From Chryseotalea sp. WA131a (GTDB lineage: Bacteria; Bacteroidota; Bacteroidia; Cytophagales; Cyclobacteriaceae), in contig CP073016.1 of NCBI GenBank assembly GCA_025370075.1, forward strand, positions 682,001 to 746,000: DNA of 64,000 nt, read 5' to 3'. The translations under genes and the position numbers were made by a program. Below, in pieces: positions 1-9,235 of the stretch. The notes under the pieces are model-generated. The model ran no database searches. It had not been told where the DNA came from and saw nothing but the letters and a program-made list of their open reading frames with translations. Positions within the stretch are counted from its first letter, which is position 1. Each line of letters starts with the position of its first letter.

Positions 1-325
1 CGCCTGGCTTCAATGCCGCTGAAAGTTTAAAAGCTTCTTCGCTAATGCAATCAGAAGCGAATTTTACCGGTATCCCTAACAGTTGCTCAATCGTCTTTAT
101 TGTATGTTTTAGTGAATACTTTTCTTCAGGACCATCCTTTGGTCGGCCTAAGTGTGACATCAGCACGCAACTACCACCATCTTTTAAGATTTTCTGAAGA
201 GTAGGGATGGTAGCACGAATCCGATTGTCGTCTGTTACACTAAAAGTTTTATCGAGTGGAACGTTAAAGTCTACACGGATAAGTGCACGCTTGTTGGTGA
301 AGTTGAGTTGATCAATAGTTTTCAT
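1..325 (-). CDS. pgk: Phosphoglycerate kinase, N-terminal part (cut by window edge)
   Basis: Glycolytic enzyme that transfers phosphate from 1,3-bisphosphoglycerate to ADP in the cytoplasm. Translating the minus strand from the ATG at 325 gives about 108 residues that stay open to the window edge. They begin MKTIDQLNF and contain the PGK signature RVDFNVPLD, followed by the conserved SHLGRPKDG segment that helps bind 3-phosphoglycerate. The remaining ~290 residues, including the nucleotide-binding C-terminal domain, lie outside the window. The gene is on the same strand as pfkA just upstream, so two glycolytic kinases are neighbours, separated by about 135 bp that hold short-period repeats rather than a visible terminator. 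Confidence 0.95.
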   Translation of the reverse strand, partial: MKTIDQLNFTNKRALIRVDFNVPLDKTFSVTDDNRIRATIPTLQKILKDGGSCVLMSHLGRPKDGPEEKYSLKHTIKTIEQLLGIPVKFASDCISEEAFKLSAALKPG

Positions 326-333
326 TTGCTTGT

Positions 334-388
334 GAAGATTTAGAAGTCAGAACTTAGGAAATTGGTGTGTTAGGATATTGGGTGCTTT
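334..388. repeat. Short-period (7-8 bp) degenerate intergenic array
   Basis: In the pgk-pfkA gap the sequence falls into units of 7-8 bases of the type AGAACTT, GGTGTGTT and AGGATATT, mostly ending in TT. The match is looser than in the arrays near 2.7, 11.7 and 60.8 kb, so this is a weaker member of the set. No other feature is seen here. Confidence 0.45.
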
Positions 389-422
389 GATAGATCGATG
401 GTTCATCATTTGGAAGCGGTCT

Positions 423-454
423 ATTTTCAAATTTTCAAATTAACTTATTTTCAA
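423..454. repeat. Four-unit 8-bp repeat downstream of pfkA
   Basis: Four consecutive 8-base units of the type ATTTTCAA, three of them identical and one diverged, end 6 bp before the pfkA stop codon. The period is 8 here rather than the 7 seen in most other intergenic arrays of this window. Confidence 0.5.
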
Positions 455-460
455 AATGGC

Positions 461-1561
461 TTAGTCCCCAAAACTAATTCCCAATCCTTTGGCCGCCTTT
501 ACCAAGTAACCATTTTTTGAAACAAAATTATAATTTTCCGTTGCCTCTTCGAGTGTTACAGACGAAATGTTGTTGTTTTTTAACGTTACCATTTGCCCAA
601 ATTTTCCTTCGAGCAACAACTCAACGGCTTTCACACCAAATAAGGTGGCCAGTACTCTATCGAATGCAGTAGGGCTTCCACCGCGTTGAACATGCCCAAG
701 CACCGTCTCGCGAATTTCGGCTGTGCAGCCCGCCTCTTTCAGTTGCTTGGAAAGTTGAAAGGCCACCCCGCCCAAGCGCACATGTTCCGAACCTTTTGAA
801 CCTTGCGAAGCCGTAATTGTTCCATCTTTTGGTTTCGCTCCTTCTGAGATAACGATGTTCACAAAACCGTGTCCATTTTTATAGCGAGACTGAATTCGTT
901 TTACTAACTTATGGATATTATAAGGAATTTCGGGAATCAAACAAATTTCGGCACCACCGGCAATGGCGGTGTGAAGTGCAATCCATCCCGCATCACGCCC
1001 CATCACTTCCATAATCATCACGCGGTCGTGACTTTCAGCAGTAGTCACTAGCTTATCAAAACTATCGGTTGCAATTTGCACAGCCGTTTGAAAACCAAAC
1101 GTCATGTCCGTTGCCGATAAATCATTATCAATTGTTTTGGGTACACCAATGATGTTCAACCCTTTTTTGAAAAGAGCTTGCGATATTTTTTGAGAGCCAT
1201 CTCCACCAATGTTAATCACGGCATCAAAGCCCAACGACTTGATGCGTTTGATAAGTTCATCGGTTCGGTCAATAAACTTTACCGTGCCATCTGCTTGTTG
1301 CACTGGGTAATTGGTAGGGTTGCCCTTGTTGGTCGTTTTTAAAATGGTGCCACCGCGCACATGTATGCCAGCCGTTTTCGCGCGGGTCAATTTGATAATC
1401 TCGGGCGGCTCGCTAAACACTCCGTTGAAAGCTTCTTTGCTCCCATAAATCTCCCAGTTCTTTTCTTTTCGGGCGCGCTTGGCAATGCCTCTAATTACAG
1501 CATTCAGTCCTGGGCAATCACCACCACCCGTCAATACGAGTAACTTTTTCAACTTCTCCAT
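461..1561 (-). CDS. pfkA: 6-phosphofructokinase
   Basis: Phosphorylates fructose 6-phosphate at the committed step of glycolysis. The 366-residue protein has the N-terminal nucleotide loop GGGDCPGLNAVIRG (near residue 12), GGDGSQ (near 120), the catalytic PKTIDNDL (near 140), MEVMGRDAGW (near 184) and GHVQRGGSP (near 290). The Gly in GGDGS is the residue typical of ATP-dependent enzymes. The Lys in PKTIDND replaces the Gly of the E. coli ATP enzyme and is typical of PPi-dependent or mixed-substrate PFKs. The phosphoryl donor therefore cannot be fixed from sequence; ATP is the more likely. The gene is followed on the same strand by pgk. Family assignment is secure. Confidence 0.95.
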   Translation of the reverse strand: MEKLKKLLVLTGGGDCPGLNAVIRGIAKRARKEKNWEIYGSKEAFNGVFSEPPEIIKLTRAKTAGIHVRGGTILKTTNKGNPTNYPVQQADGTVKFIDRTDELIKRIKSLGFDAVINIGGDGSQKISQALFKKGLNIIGVPKTIDNDLSATDMTFGFQTAVQIATDSFDKLVTTAESHDRVMIMEVMGRDAGWIALHTAIAGGAEICLIPEIPYNIHKLVKRIQSRYKNGHGFVNIVISEGAKPKDGTITASQGSKGSEHVRLGGVAFQLSKQLKEAGCTAEIRETVLGHVQRGGSPTAFDRVLATLFGVKAVELLLEGKFGQMVTLKNNNISSVTLEEATENYNFVSKNGYLVKAAKGLGISFGD

Positions 1562-1631
1562 TTTTTCAATTTTAGAATCTTAAAGTAAGCGAAAACTAGG
1601 GAGTGGGCAATGACGGACCGTGAAAAAAGAA

Positions 1632-1661
1632 GGCAGTTGATAGTTGGAAGTTGTAGAGTTT
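1632..1661. repeat. Period-7 degenerate array upstream of pfkA
   Basis: Three clean seven-base units ending in GTT (for example GGCAGTT and GATAGTT), followed by a nine-base unit of the same kind, lie between the start of pfkA and the end of the Sua5-type gene. Gap 1562-1724 holds nothing else recognised apart from the second array at 1709. Confidence 0.6.
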
Positions 1662-1708
1662 GGAAGAAAAGTGGTCGATTGGAGATGCTGGGTTGGTAGG
1701 TTACCTGA

Positions 1709-1737
1709 CCAAACTGCCGAATGCTTACTGCCGATTG
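1709..1737. repeat. Period-7 array overlapping the stop of the Sua5-type gene
   Basis: Units such as CCGAATG and CCGATTG repeat every seven bases. The stop codon of the minus-strand Sua5-type gene (1725-1727) and its last few codons lie inside the array, so the C-terminal residues of that protein are encoded by repeat sequence. Confidence 0.55.
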
Positions 1738-2693
1738 CCTTCTTGAGCAGCAGCTCTGTACAATCTATCATTAATTGCACGGCCAATACCGACATTCGGA
1801 ACTTCTTCTGCAATGATGATCGGTGGTGCTAACTTGTCCAATTCCCGCAAAGCAGAAAAAAGATTTTGGGCTGCCTCCTCCAATTTTCCTTTGGGTGAAA
1901 GGATACGTTGGTTACTCAGTTCAACTTCTCTCAACGGGTTTTTGTAAGCGACAACCGACACCTGATTTCCATAATGGCTGAGTAGTTCCGTTAAACTGCC
2001 TACTAGTAATTTTTTTCTTGGCGCGTAATGACTCCTCAACTGCCCCGGTGCCTTGGGGTTGGAAGATGAATTCAATTGTATATCCACTTTGCCAGCCACT
2101 CTTTCAATATCTTCAATGCTTAATCCACCCAAGCGAAATACCACTGGCGAGTCGTTTTCAAAACCAACAATGGTTGACTCAATACCCACTTGGCATTCAC
2201 CACCATCTACTATATAATTTATTTTATTCCCTAGCTGTTCATTTACATGATGGGGATTGGTAGGGCTTACGTATCCAAAAGGATTTGCACTGGGCGCAGC
2301 CAACGGAAAATCAATCGACCGCAAAAGTTGCTGGGTCAACTCATTTTTGGGGCAGCGTATGCCCACTGTTTCCAAGCCAGCCGTTACAATATCTGGTATG
2401 ACACTTTTCCGCGGAAGCAACAACGTCAACGGCCCAGGCCAAAATGCTTCTGCTAACTTTTTTGCTTTCGCAGGAATGTGGGTCACCCATTTATCGACCG
2501 ATTTTAAATCTGGCACATGAACAATCAGTGGGTCGAAGAAAGGGCGCTCTTTAACGGAAAAAATTTTGGTAACCGTATTTCCATCCAATGCATTGCCTGC
2601 CAAGCCATAAACAGTCTCGGTTGGAATAGCAACCAACTCGCCTTGCTCAAGCAAACGTTTTGCTTCTTGAATATCTTTACCAATGATAGACAC
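1725..2693 (-). CDS. tsaC: Sua5/YciO/YrdC-type L-threonylcarbamoyladenylate synthase
   Basis: Makes threonylcarbamoyl-AMP from threonine, bicarbonate and ATP, the first step of the t6A37 tRNA modification. The N-terminal ~200 residues form the YrdC domain: an AIPTETVYGLAGNALDG segment, KERPFFDPLIVH, the WPGPLTLLL motif, and GIRCP followed by SANPFG. A linker leads to the Sua5 C-terminal domain (YAPRKKLLVG onward), so this is the long two-domain form. An ATG further upstream at 2741 would add about 16 residues read entirely through a period-7 repeat array, so I prefer the GTG at 2693, which leaves only VSI before the usual IGKDI start. The C-terminal residues are also encoded in repeat sequence. 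Confidence 0.88.
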   Translation of the reverse strand: MSIIGKDIQEAKRLLEQGELVAIPTETVYGLAGNALDGNTVTKIFSVKERPFFDPLIVHVPDLKSVDKWVTHIPAKAKKLAEAFWPGPLTLLLPRKSVIPDIVTAGLETVGIRCPKNELTQQLLRSIDFPLAAPSANPFGYVSPTNPHHVNEQLGNKINYIVDGGECQVGIESTIVGFENDSPVVFRLGGLSIEDIERVAGKVDIQLNSSSNPKAPGQLRSHYAPRKKLLVGSLTELLSHYGNQVSVVAYKNPLREVELSNQRILSPKGKLEEAAQNLFSALRELDKLAPPIIIAEEVPNVGIGRAINDRLYRAAAQEGNRQ

Positions 2694-2735
2694 TAATATT
2701 AGATTTGAGACTTGAGATTTTAGATTTACGATTCT
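2694..2735. repeat. Period-7 degenerate array (six units)
   Basis: Six consecutive seven-base units with no slip; two of them are AGATTTG and AGACTTG. Every unit but the last begins with a purine or T followed by A or GA and contains a T run. Together with the next array it fills the whole gap between the Nudix gene and the Sua5-type gene. Confidence 0.75.
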
Positions 2736-2740
2736 GAACA

Positions 2741-2801
2741 CCGAACTGCTTACCGAAAACTGACCACCAATTACATCTTACCATTTACCAATTACGATTT
2801 A
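2741..2801. repeat. Period-7 degenerate array running into the Nudix stop codon
   Basis: From 2767 the units CCAATTA, CATCTTA and relatives repeat exactly every seven bases for five units; 2741-2766 has the same period in another sequence. The Nudix stop codon (2792-2794) lies inside one unit. Confidence 0.75.
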
Positions 2802-3337
2802 CTCGCCTTGAATAGAACCTTCTCTACCATTCGCAAAACAGACCTTTCATTTGTGAATTTCTCAATTTCGTTGAGCGAAATCCATTTCACATCGTGCGAT
2901 TCATCGCTTACTAAAATCGGTTGCTTCTCATCGGCTATCAATAGAAAGCGAATATCGTAATGGTCATGGGCCGGAAAATCTTTTCGTTCTGGAATCAAAT
3001 GAATGTCAATATCAAACAATCCTTCCTTGACTTTAAAATTCGTTAACCCGGTTTCTTCTTCGGCTTCCCGCACGGCTACGCTCAAAATATTTTCGTCACC
3101 ATCTGCATGGCCACCAGGTTGCACCCATTTGTTTAGCTTGGCATGATGTACCAAAAGTGCTTTGTCTTGAGTCGTATTCAAGATCCAAACCGAACCCGTG
3201 ATATGTCCTGGCAAGTGCGTTCGCTGAAATGCATCCGGACTTTTGAGTAGTTCTATAAATTCAGGGGTAAATACTTGCTCTTCTTTAAAACTCGTTTGAT
3301 AGGAGTGGAGCAGTTGGATTAAATGAGTTCTATTCAT
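2792..3337 (-). CDS. Nudix hydrolase
   Basis: Hydrolyses a nucleoside diphosphate linked to another group; the substrate cannot be told from sequence. The 181-residue protein has a textbook Nudix box between about residues 76 and 98: G, five residues, E, seven residues, REAEEETGL. All metal-binding glutamates are present. It is preceded by the WVQPGGHAD strand and followed by HDYYDIRF-like strands common in ADP-sugar or NUDT-type hydrolases. The N-terminal ~45 residues are an extra helical region. It is on the same strand as its neighbours but separated from them by repeat-filled gaps of about 100 bp on each side. Confidence 0.9.
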   Translation of the reverse strand: MNRTHLIQLLHSYQTSFKEEQVFTPEFIELLKSPDAFQRTHLPGHITGSVWILNTTQDKALLVHHAKLNKWVQPGGHADGDENILSVAVREAEEETGLTNFKVKEGLFDIDIHLIPERKDFPAHDHYDIRFLLIADEKQPILVSDESHDVKWISLNEIEKFTNERSVLRMVEKVLFKASKS

Positions 3338-3349
3338 TAGAGGTAATCA

Positions 3350-3370
3350 TTGACAACGGACAGTTGACAA
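3350..3370. repeat. Short period-7 array (TTGACAA units)
   Basis: Three seven-base units upstream of the Nudix gene, the first and third being identical TTGACAA. A looser run of the same period continues at 3404-3431. No promoter is clear in 3338-3434. Confidence 0.5.
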
Positions 3371-3434
3371 AGTTCGCGTTTAATTAAGGGTGAGTTTTTC
3401 CTGTTGTCAATTGCTTAATGCCCACGATTCGAAA

Positions 3435-3803
3435 CTACTGAATAACAATGGTCACCTTGTTAAACTTGCCCTCTTCTAGTTTACCGATTTTCTCTCCACC
3501 ACCCGCATTGTCCTTATCATCTTTTTTCACCAAAACAAAATAAGCAGCAGGTTTCAATTTCTTAAACTTAGCAACACCTTTTGCATCGGTAGTGCCTTCG
3601 GCTATCGAATTGGTTTCTTTGGTGTAGTTCTCTTCGGTCTCAAATAACTTCACAGATGCACCAGCCACAGTATTGCCCACTTCATCGCGCACGGTGATGG
3701 TCAACGAAGTATTGAAAAGTTGAACAGTTCGGAAAGAAGCCAGACTTAGTCCGATCAGGAAAATAAAACCTGCTTTTCTCATATTGATGGTATTTTTGAT
3801 CAT
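3435..3803 (-). CDS. Small secreted protein with carboxypeptidase-regulatory-like beta-sandwich
   Basis: 122 residues. An N-terminal signal-type hydrophobic segment (about residues 11-24, GFIFLIGLSLASF) is followed by one Ig/prealbumin-like sandwich: SLTITVRDEVGNTVAGASV, then GTTDAKGVAKFKKLKPA and a terminal VTIVIQ strand. This is the pattern of SpaA/CarboxypepD_reg-like domains found in surface proteins. The start is only 9 bp after the stop of the giant T9SS cargo gene on the same strand, so the two are probably co-transcribed. Its exact role is unknown; an accessory cell-surface or cargo-partner role is an inference. A shorter start at MRKAGF (residue 8) is also possible. Confidence 0.75.
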   Translation of the reverse strand: MIKNTINMRKAGFIFLIGLSLASFRTVQLFNTSLTITVRDEVGNTVAGASVKLFETEENYTKETNSIAEGTTDAKGVAKFKKLKPAAYFVLVKKDDKDNAGGGEKIGKLEEGKFNKVTIVIQ

Positions 3804-3812
3804 AAATAAAAA

Positions 3813-6800
3813 TTATCGTAATAGAACTACGCCACCGCGCTGTTCTTTCGTTCCATCTTGTGGGCGATACGAACTTTGGTAACGAATGATATAGGAATAG
3901 GTTCCTCCGGGTAAAGGTTGGCCTCCATTATTGTTATACCCACCATTCCATTTGAAGTTTCTGTCTTTCGATTCAAAAACCAATTCCCCCCACCGATTGA
4001 AAATGGCTACCTCAAAATTATCCGTTACAAAAAAACTATATACAAAGAATTCTCTATTGGAATTGCTTCCAAACTGAACATTGCTGTTCGGACGGAAAGC
4101 ATTTGGCCCTACAATCTTGGGGATGCATTCGTTCAATACCTCCGTCTGATCTGAATTGGTACATCCAAATGAGTTTGTTAGATCAACTTTATATGTACCC
4201 GGACTAGTGACATTCAGTACACGTCTGGTGTTTCCCATAGGAAGGCCATCCTTAAACCAATTGTAAGTAACAAAAGATCCGGGGTTTAGGTCAACCTGAT
4301 TAGTGGCGGGGTCCTGATTATCCCTGTCTGCGCAAATTATAACAGCATCAACCAATTGACCTTGTGGCAGTGGTGCTTTGATAATTTGGATACTGGCATC
4401 GGCAGAACAGGTTGCTTTGTTCACGCGAACCTTATAAGTCCCAGCATCGGTGCGATTGAGTGTTGCACTAGTTGCACCAGAAATAGGAGTAGTGCTATTG
4501 TTGAAAAACCAGGAATAAGTTACGCCCGAGGCAGTAGTGGTTGCTGTTAAGGTAAAGTCGCCATCATCACAAGCTTGCGTGGCAGTTACGGAAGCATCTA
4601 CCGGGCCACTTACTTGAACCGCTTTATCGGCTGACCTCACAACGCAACCACTTATCGCGTCCACTACCTCTACTGCGTAGAGAGCGCCATCATCGGCCGT
4701 TCCAATGGATACTTGATTTCCTCCTAATGGAGCAAGAACACCGTTGCGATACCAGCGGTAGGTATAATTGCCCACTGGTGTTGCTGACAAGAGTACGGTG
4801 GTAGAACATCCATTGCTTTGTGTGAAGTTGGACGTAGGTGGTGCTGTATAAACAATGGTAGCGGTTTGAGACACCACGCACCCGCTTCCTAAAGTTACGT
4901 TCACCTGATAAGTGCCCGAACCATTAAGCGGAACATTTAGTGTTGCACCTGTTGCTGTTCCACCACCGGGAAGCACCCAATTAAAAGTGACCCCACCCGC
5001 TGCCGAGGCTACTAAGGTTGCTGGGTTAGCGCATAAGTTTTGAGTAATGGTGGGAGTTGGAGCGGTAGAAGTAATGGTTTGTGGAAATACATACGTGCAG
5101 CCTGTTCCATTGTTGTCTCTTACTTGAATCAAATAATCGCCCACTGGCAAGGTGGCGGTATTACTTGTTTGTGGGCCAACTACTGTACCGGGCCCAACAG
5201 GTGTAAAGGTGTATTGCAATACTCCAACCGTTGGCCCTGCCGTGCTGACTGTTACCAAAGAAGGATCACAATTTGAGAATGTTGCCGAAGCGGTAAAGGC
5301 TGCATCAATCAATCCATATGCTTGGTAGATGGTGCAACCTGATACTTGATCCGTAACTATACCTGAATAGGTTCCGGCCAATCGGCCTGCGAGTGGACCA
5401 ACGGTAGTGGGGGCTGATTGATCAATACCTTGTTGATTGAATGACGGCCCACTGATAAAATAGGAATACGGCCCACTTGAAGGCACAGTGGTATTTAACG
5501 TAATTGTGAGCGATCCATCAGGATTGCCGCACGTGGGGTTAACGCCTGTTAAAGAGAAATTCGGAGAAACTTTTACTGTAATAGTTTTTGACTCGGTAAC
5601 GCTGCAGTTTGTAATCGGATCTGTAACCGTCACACCATAGGTCAATACAGCTGGCAGTGTAGTGTCGACTGCTTGTGTGTTAAATGAATTTCCATTAGAA
5701 ACGGAGTTTAATGTCCAAGCATAAAGCGACCCTAAATTCTGCGCATCCAAATTGGCAACTGCACTGTTTTGGCAGACTTCTATATCCGGCCCCAGATTAA
5801 CTCTCGGTCGGTTATCGGCAACAATCGATGTTCCTCGGGCTTTGCATCCATTCGCATCCGTAGTGGTCACGGTGAACACACCAGGGTTAACAATCCCTGT
5901 GATAGTTCTATTCGTTGTACCATTAGACCACACATATGCAGCAGCAGGTCCTGCATCTAATGTTACTGGCCCATTACACAATGAAATAGCGGCTGGGTTG
6001 GTGGGTGCTGGCGGCTTAGGATTGATTATTACTGTTTTTACAATGGTGATATCCAACCCACATCGGTTGGTCAAGCGCATGGAAACAGTATACGTTCCTG
6101 CGGATGCATACAAGTGGTTAGGTGAAGAAACCGTGCTGCCGGCACCATCTCCAAATGCCCATTGAAATTTATCAATTGCGTCCGTTGGCGTGCCGTTAAA
6201 TTTAGTGGTGTCTCCAATACAAAGCCCAGCAAATGTAAATCCAGGCCCGCCAAAACCATTGCCTTGTTGCTGCACAAAGTTGGGCAATCCTAAACGACTA
6301 TTTGTACCCGCAGCCAGTGCAAATGGGTTGATGGTATTAAGAGGCGTGAGTAAAAGAGTGTCTTCAACTGCTTGAAAATTTCCAAGCTCGGCATTTTTGG
6401 GTGTGTCATTATAGGCCATATAGATTTGGCCATTGGGTGCAATTTGCAACGCGCCTAATTCATTTGGCTTGCTTACTTTTTGTTTGAAGCGTACCCGCTC
6501 CAGCGAGTCAATTGAGTATTCAAAAATTTCGGAAGGGGCTGGAGATCCTTTTACTGTAGCAAATAATTTTCTTCCACCGGGCGAGAACTCAACACCATAT
6601 ACTTGACCATTTGGTTGATTCATATCCACCTTGCGGTAATTGCGCAGCATACCAGTAGTATCGTTCAATTGAAATAATTCTAAAATGTTGCTCGTGCCGG
6701 GGGTAGATAATGCAACGGCCAAATTGTTGCGCGGTCCCATTTTCATATAGCCTTGTCCATTGGCTGCTGAAGTAAAGGAATGGACGGATCCAATATCGGA

Positions 6801-9053
6801 ATAAACGGGTTGACCAATTCCTTGGGCGGTGATACGATAGGTGCGGAAGGTGCTGTTGCCATATTCATGTGTTACCAGCCATTGCCCATTAGAGGTAACT
6901 CGTTCGGTGCTTTTGGTGTAAAGCAAAATATTTTTTTGTGTAACTGTTCCGTTCGTGCCCACCTTTAAATCAAAAACCGAATAGCGCAATTCGTACCGCG
7001 AGGTGCCGGTTATTTCTTGTGTGGTGAAAATGTAATAGATCGTTTCATCGCCTGGCACCGATACAATCAAAGATGATTGCGTGGAGGTCGGGTCTCCGCC
7101 AATGCCGGTATCGATCAAAATGTTTGTCTTATCGTATACGTTTGTTCCATCCGTGTAGAAAACAGTATTTCCATTTCGATCGCATACAATGGCGCAGCCC
7201 GCTGGTGCATTCATGGCGCTATTATTAAGTGCTACAGGTGGCGCTTTATTAAAATCAATTCCTGCCTTGTTGCCAAAGTACCAAATGTTACTTCGCTGAT
7301 CTTGTAGTCCGTATTCCTTAACGTTTACCCCTGCGTAAGTTGAGCACGTACCATTCGATACAACAACAAAATAATAGCCAGCTGAATCTGGTTTTAGGGT
7401 AGGCCCTGTTTGCCCATTGGACCATGTATAAGAAGTGGCAGTTCCTTGCGTAACCCTTACTGTTACTGAAAATTGCGTTGGTGTTGATGTGCCCCTAGGC
7501 GGAGGAAATTCAGATTTACAGGCAGTGGTATCTTGAACCAATTGTATTCTTAAGTCAAACGGAGTTATCGTTACGGCTTGTGTTGTAGTCACCCGCTGTC
7601 CCTGGTAAAAGGCAGTCAGTTGAACATTGAAGGAAGGTTGTAGTGTCGTGAATTTATGCACCGGACTCCACGCTTTTGAACTTTGCCCATCACCAAAATT
7701 CCATAGCAGACTATCTGCGTTGGGTGTGATAGTTGGAAAAAAAGTAATCGGATTGTTTTGGCAGCGCGGGGCAGCGCTGGTGGTAAAGTTTGCTGTTAAG
7801 GTTACGGTGCTGCGCGGAAAAAAAGATGGAAACTGCCTGCCTGCAAAATCAGTTGTGCCAAATGGCTGGGTAATTTTAACAAACGCTGCAAGGGTATCAG
7901 TTTTCGTAAATTTGTCAATCAAAAAAGGGCCACCAACAGTTGCTTGATAAATATGGTAAATGGCAGAATCGGGTGCCAACTGAAGGCCGTAGCTCCTGGC
8001 TGGTAAAGAAGAGGACGTAGCTGTGTATAACGATGTAGTAATAGTAGTGGGAATAGTAGGGTTCGAATTCACATAATCGTATTGCAACACATCCGCATTG
8101 GTCACGCCATCGCCACTGCGCGAAATGTAAAGATATTGCCCGCCTTTAATGTCCCATTGAATATCGTAAATCCATTCGGTGCCAACCACGGGCAGATTCG
8201 ATCCTGTATTTAAAATGTAACGATCGAATGTGATATTGCCCGTAGCCGGATCGAAATCCAAAATTTGCGCGAAATCATTTTTGCTTTGTGTGGCAACAGC
8301 CAATTTTCTCAATTTGTTATTGTATGAAAAGTTTGAAACAGTAAGGTTTAACGCGCCTGCTGGGCCAGCTATACTATTGACAATCGGATTGAATGTGCCA
8401 GAAGAGTATGAAGCAGCATCGATCAACGTAGTCGTAAAATTAGATGACCCATTTTGATGGGTGATCAGCCAATAATCCGTTCCATTTGCATGGGGTAAAA
8501 TGATCATTCCTTCTGAGCGATTGGATAATCCAGGCACAGGAGCATTTTTATTGGTCGCTTCTATATTTCCAAGAGATGGAGAAGGGAATACTGCATTGCC
8601 AAACAAAGACATGTCCACTACGCTTCTGTTGATCGATCCACCCGTGGTAAAATTAGCACTATTGGTAAAGATAAAATATTTGTTGGGCTGCCCAGGCACG
8701 GGGCAGATCACGGCCGGTTGATTGGCTGACGTATTTCCACTCAAGCCAGTAGTGCCATTGGGCATTTGTTTGTGACTGGCATCGTACACACGCAATCCAT
8801 CGGTGTAAAACAAAAGATTGGCTGTGGCCGGATCGGTTGCTACAGCACTTCCACCCGTCCCGAAAGGAACAAATTGATCTTTCACAGTAGTAGCTTGGTT
8901 GGTGCCGCGATTGAAGCGAATTCCATCGGGCGAATTTCCGAAGTACCAATTGTGTTGCGATAGATTTTGAGAGAAGGAGGGAATTGAGATAGTAATCCAA
9001 GCAACCAAACCTACGAGGTATGCTTTTTTTAGAAACGGAATATTGTTTGGCAT
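3813..9053 (-). CDS. Giant T9SS type B cargo (gliding-motility C-terminal domain, PKD domains)
   Basis: A ~1,750-residue surface or secreted protein. A signal peptide (KKAYLVGLVAWITISIPSFS) is followed by two repeats of a WYFGN...GIDFN-type propeller-like region, PKD domains (WNFGDGQSS and WAFGDGAGS motifs), several Ig-like repeats with SCVVSQTAT-type strands, and a C-terminal ~90-residue domain with FNRWGELVFES and PLPGGTYSYIIRY. That last domain is the gliding-motility-associated (type B) sorting domain recognised by T9SS. The reading frame is open from a GTG at 9098, but the ATG at 9053 gives a normal signal peptide and I chose it. A TAAATTTG -7-like element lies at 9107-9114 on the minus strand. 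It is divergent from the PorP/SprF-like gene, its probable secretion partner. Confidence 0.92.
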   Translation of the reverse strand: MPNNIPFLKKAYLVGLVAWITISIPSFSQNLSQHNWYFGNSPDGIRFNRGTNQATTVKDQFVPFGTGGSAVATDPATANLLFYTDGLRVYDASHKQMPNGTTGLSGNTSANQPAVICPVPGQPNKYFIFTNSANFTTGGSINRSVVDMSLFGNAVFPSPSLGNIEATNKNAPVPGLSNRSEGMIILPHANGTDYWLITHQNGSSNFTTTLIDAASYSSGTFNPIVNSIAGPAGALNLTVSNFSYNNKLRKLAVATQSKNDFAQILDFDPATGNITFDRYILNTGSNLPVVGTEWIYDIQWDIKGGQYLYISRSGDGVTNADVLQYDYVNSNPTIPTTITTSLYTATSSSLPARSYGLQLAPDSAIYHIYQATVGGPFLIDKFTKTDTLAAFVKITQPFGTTDFAGRQFPSFFPRSTVTLTANFTTSAAPRCQNNPITFFPTITPNADSLLWNFGDGQSSKAWSPVHKFTTLQPSFNVQLTAFYQGQRVTTTQAVTITPFDLRIQLVQDTTACKSEFPPPRGTSTPTQFSVTVRVTQGTATSYTWSNGQTGPTLKPDSAGYYFVVVSNGTCSTYAGVNVKEYGLQDQRSNIWYFGNKAGIDFNKAPPVALNNSAMNAPAGCAIVCDRNGNTVFYTDGTNVYDKTNILIDTGIGGDPTSTQSSLIVSVPGDETIYYIFTTQEITGTSRYELRYSVFDLKVGTNGTVTQKNILLYTKSTERVTSNGQWLVTHEYGNSTFRTYRITAQGIGQPVYSDIGSVHSFTSAANGQGYMKMGPRNNLAVALSTPGTSNILELFQLNDTTGMLRNYRKVDMNQPNGQVYGVEFSPGGRKLFATVKGSPAPSEIFEYSIDSLERVRFKQKVSKPNELGALQIAPNGQIYMAYNDTPKNAELGNFQAVEDTLLLTPLNTINPFALAAGTNSRLGLPNFVQQQGNGFGGPGFTFAGLCIGDTTKFNGTPTDAIDKFQWAFGDGAGSTVSSPNHLYASAGTYTVSMRLTNRCGLDITIVKTVIINPKPPAPTNPAAISLCNGPVTLDAGPAAAYVWSNGTTNRTITGIVNPGVFTVTTTDANGCKARGTSIVADNRPRVNLGPDIEVCQNSAVANLDAQNLGSLYAWTLNSVSNGNSFNTQAVDTTLPAVLTYGVTVTDPITNCSVTESKTITVKVSPNFSLTGVNPTCGNPDGSLTITLNTTVPSSGPYSYFISGPSFNQQGIDQSAPTTVGPLAGRLAGTYSGIVTDQVSGCTIYQAYGLIDAAFTASATFSNCDPSLVTVSTAGPTVGVLQYTFTPVGPGTVVGPQTSNTATLPVGDYLIQVRDNNGTGCTYVFPQTITSTAPTPTITQNLCANPATLVASAAGGVTFNWVLPGGGTATGATLNVPLNGSGTYQVNVTLGSGCVVSQTATIVYTAPPTSNFTQSNGCSTTVLLSATPVGNYTYRWYRNGVLAPLGGNQVSIGTADDGALYAVEVVDAISGCVVRSADKAVQVSGPVDASVTATQACDDGDFTLTATTTASGVTYSWFFNNSTTPISGATSATLNRTDAGTYKVRVNKATCSADASIQIIKAPLPQGQLVDAVIICADRDNQDPATNQVDLNPGSFVTYNWFKDGLPMGNTRRVLNVTSPGTYKVDLTNSFGCTNSDQTEVLNECIPKIVGPNAFRPNSNVQFGSNSNREFFVYSFFVTDNFEVAIFNRWGELVFESKDRNFKWNGGYNNNGGQPLPGGTYSYIIRYQSSYRPQDGTKEQRGGVVLLR

Positions 9054-9235
9054 CAAGTTAAAGCTCATAAAATACATCTCACTGACTGCAGGTTTCACAT
9101 CAAATTCAAATTTACAACGTAACTACCGTATAAAAAATACACGATTGGTTCAAAAATATCGTTAAGCAGTCGAAAGCCGCCTATTTGTCGGTGAAATACT
9201 TTTTTAAATGTGTTCAATCATCGTAATTTGCTTGC

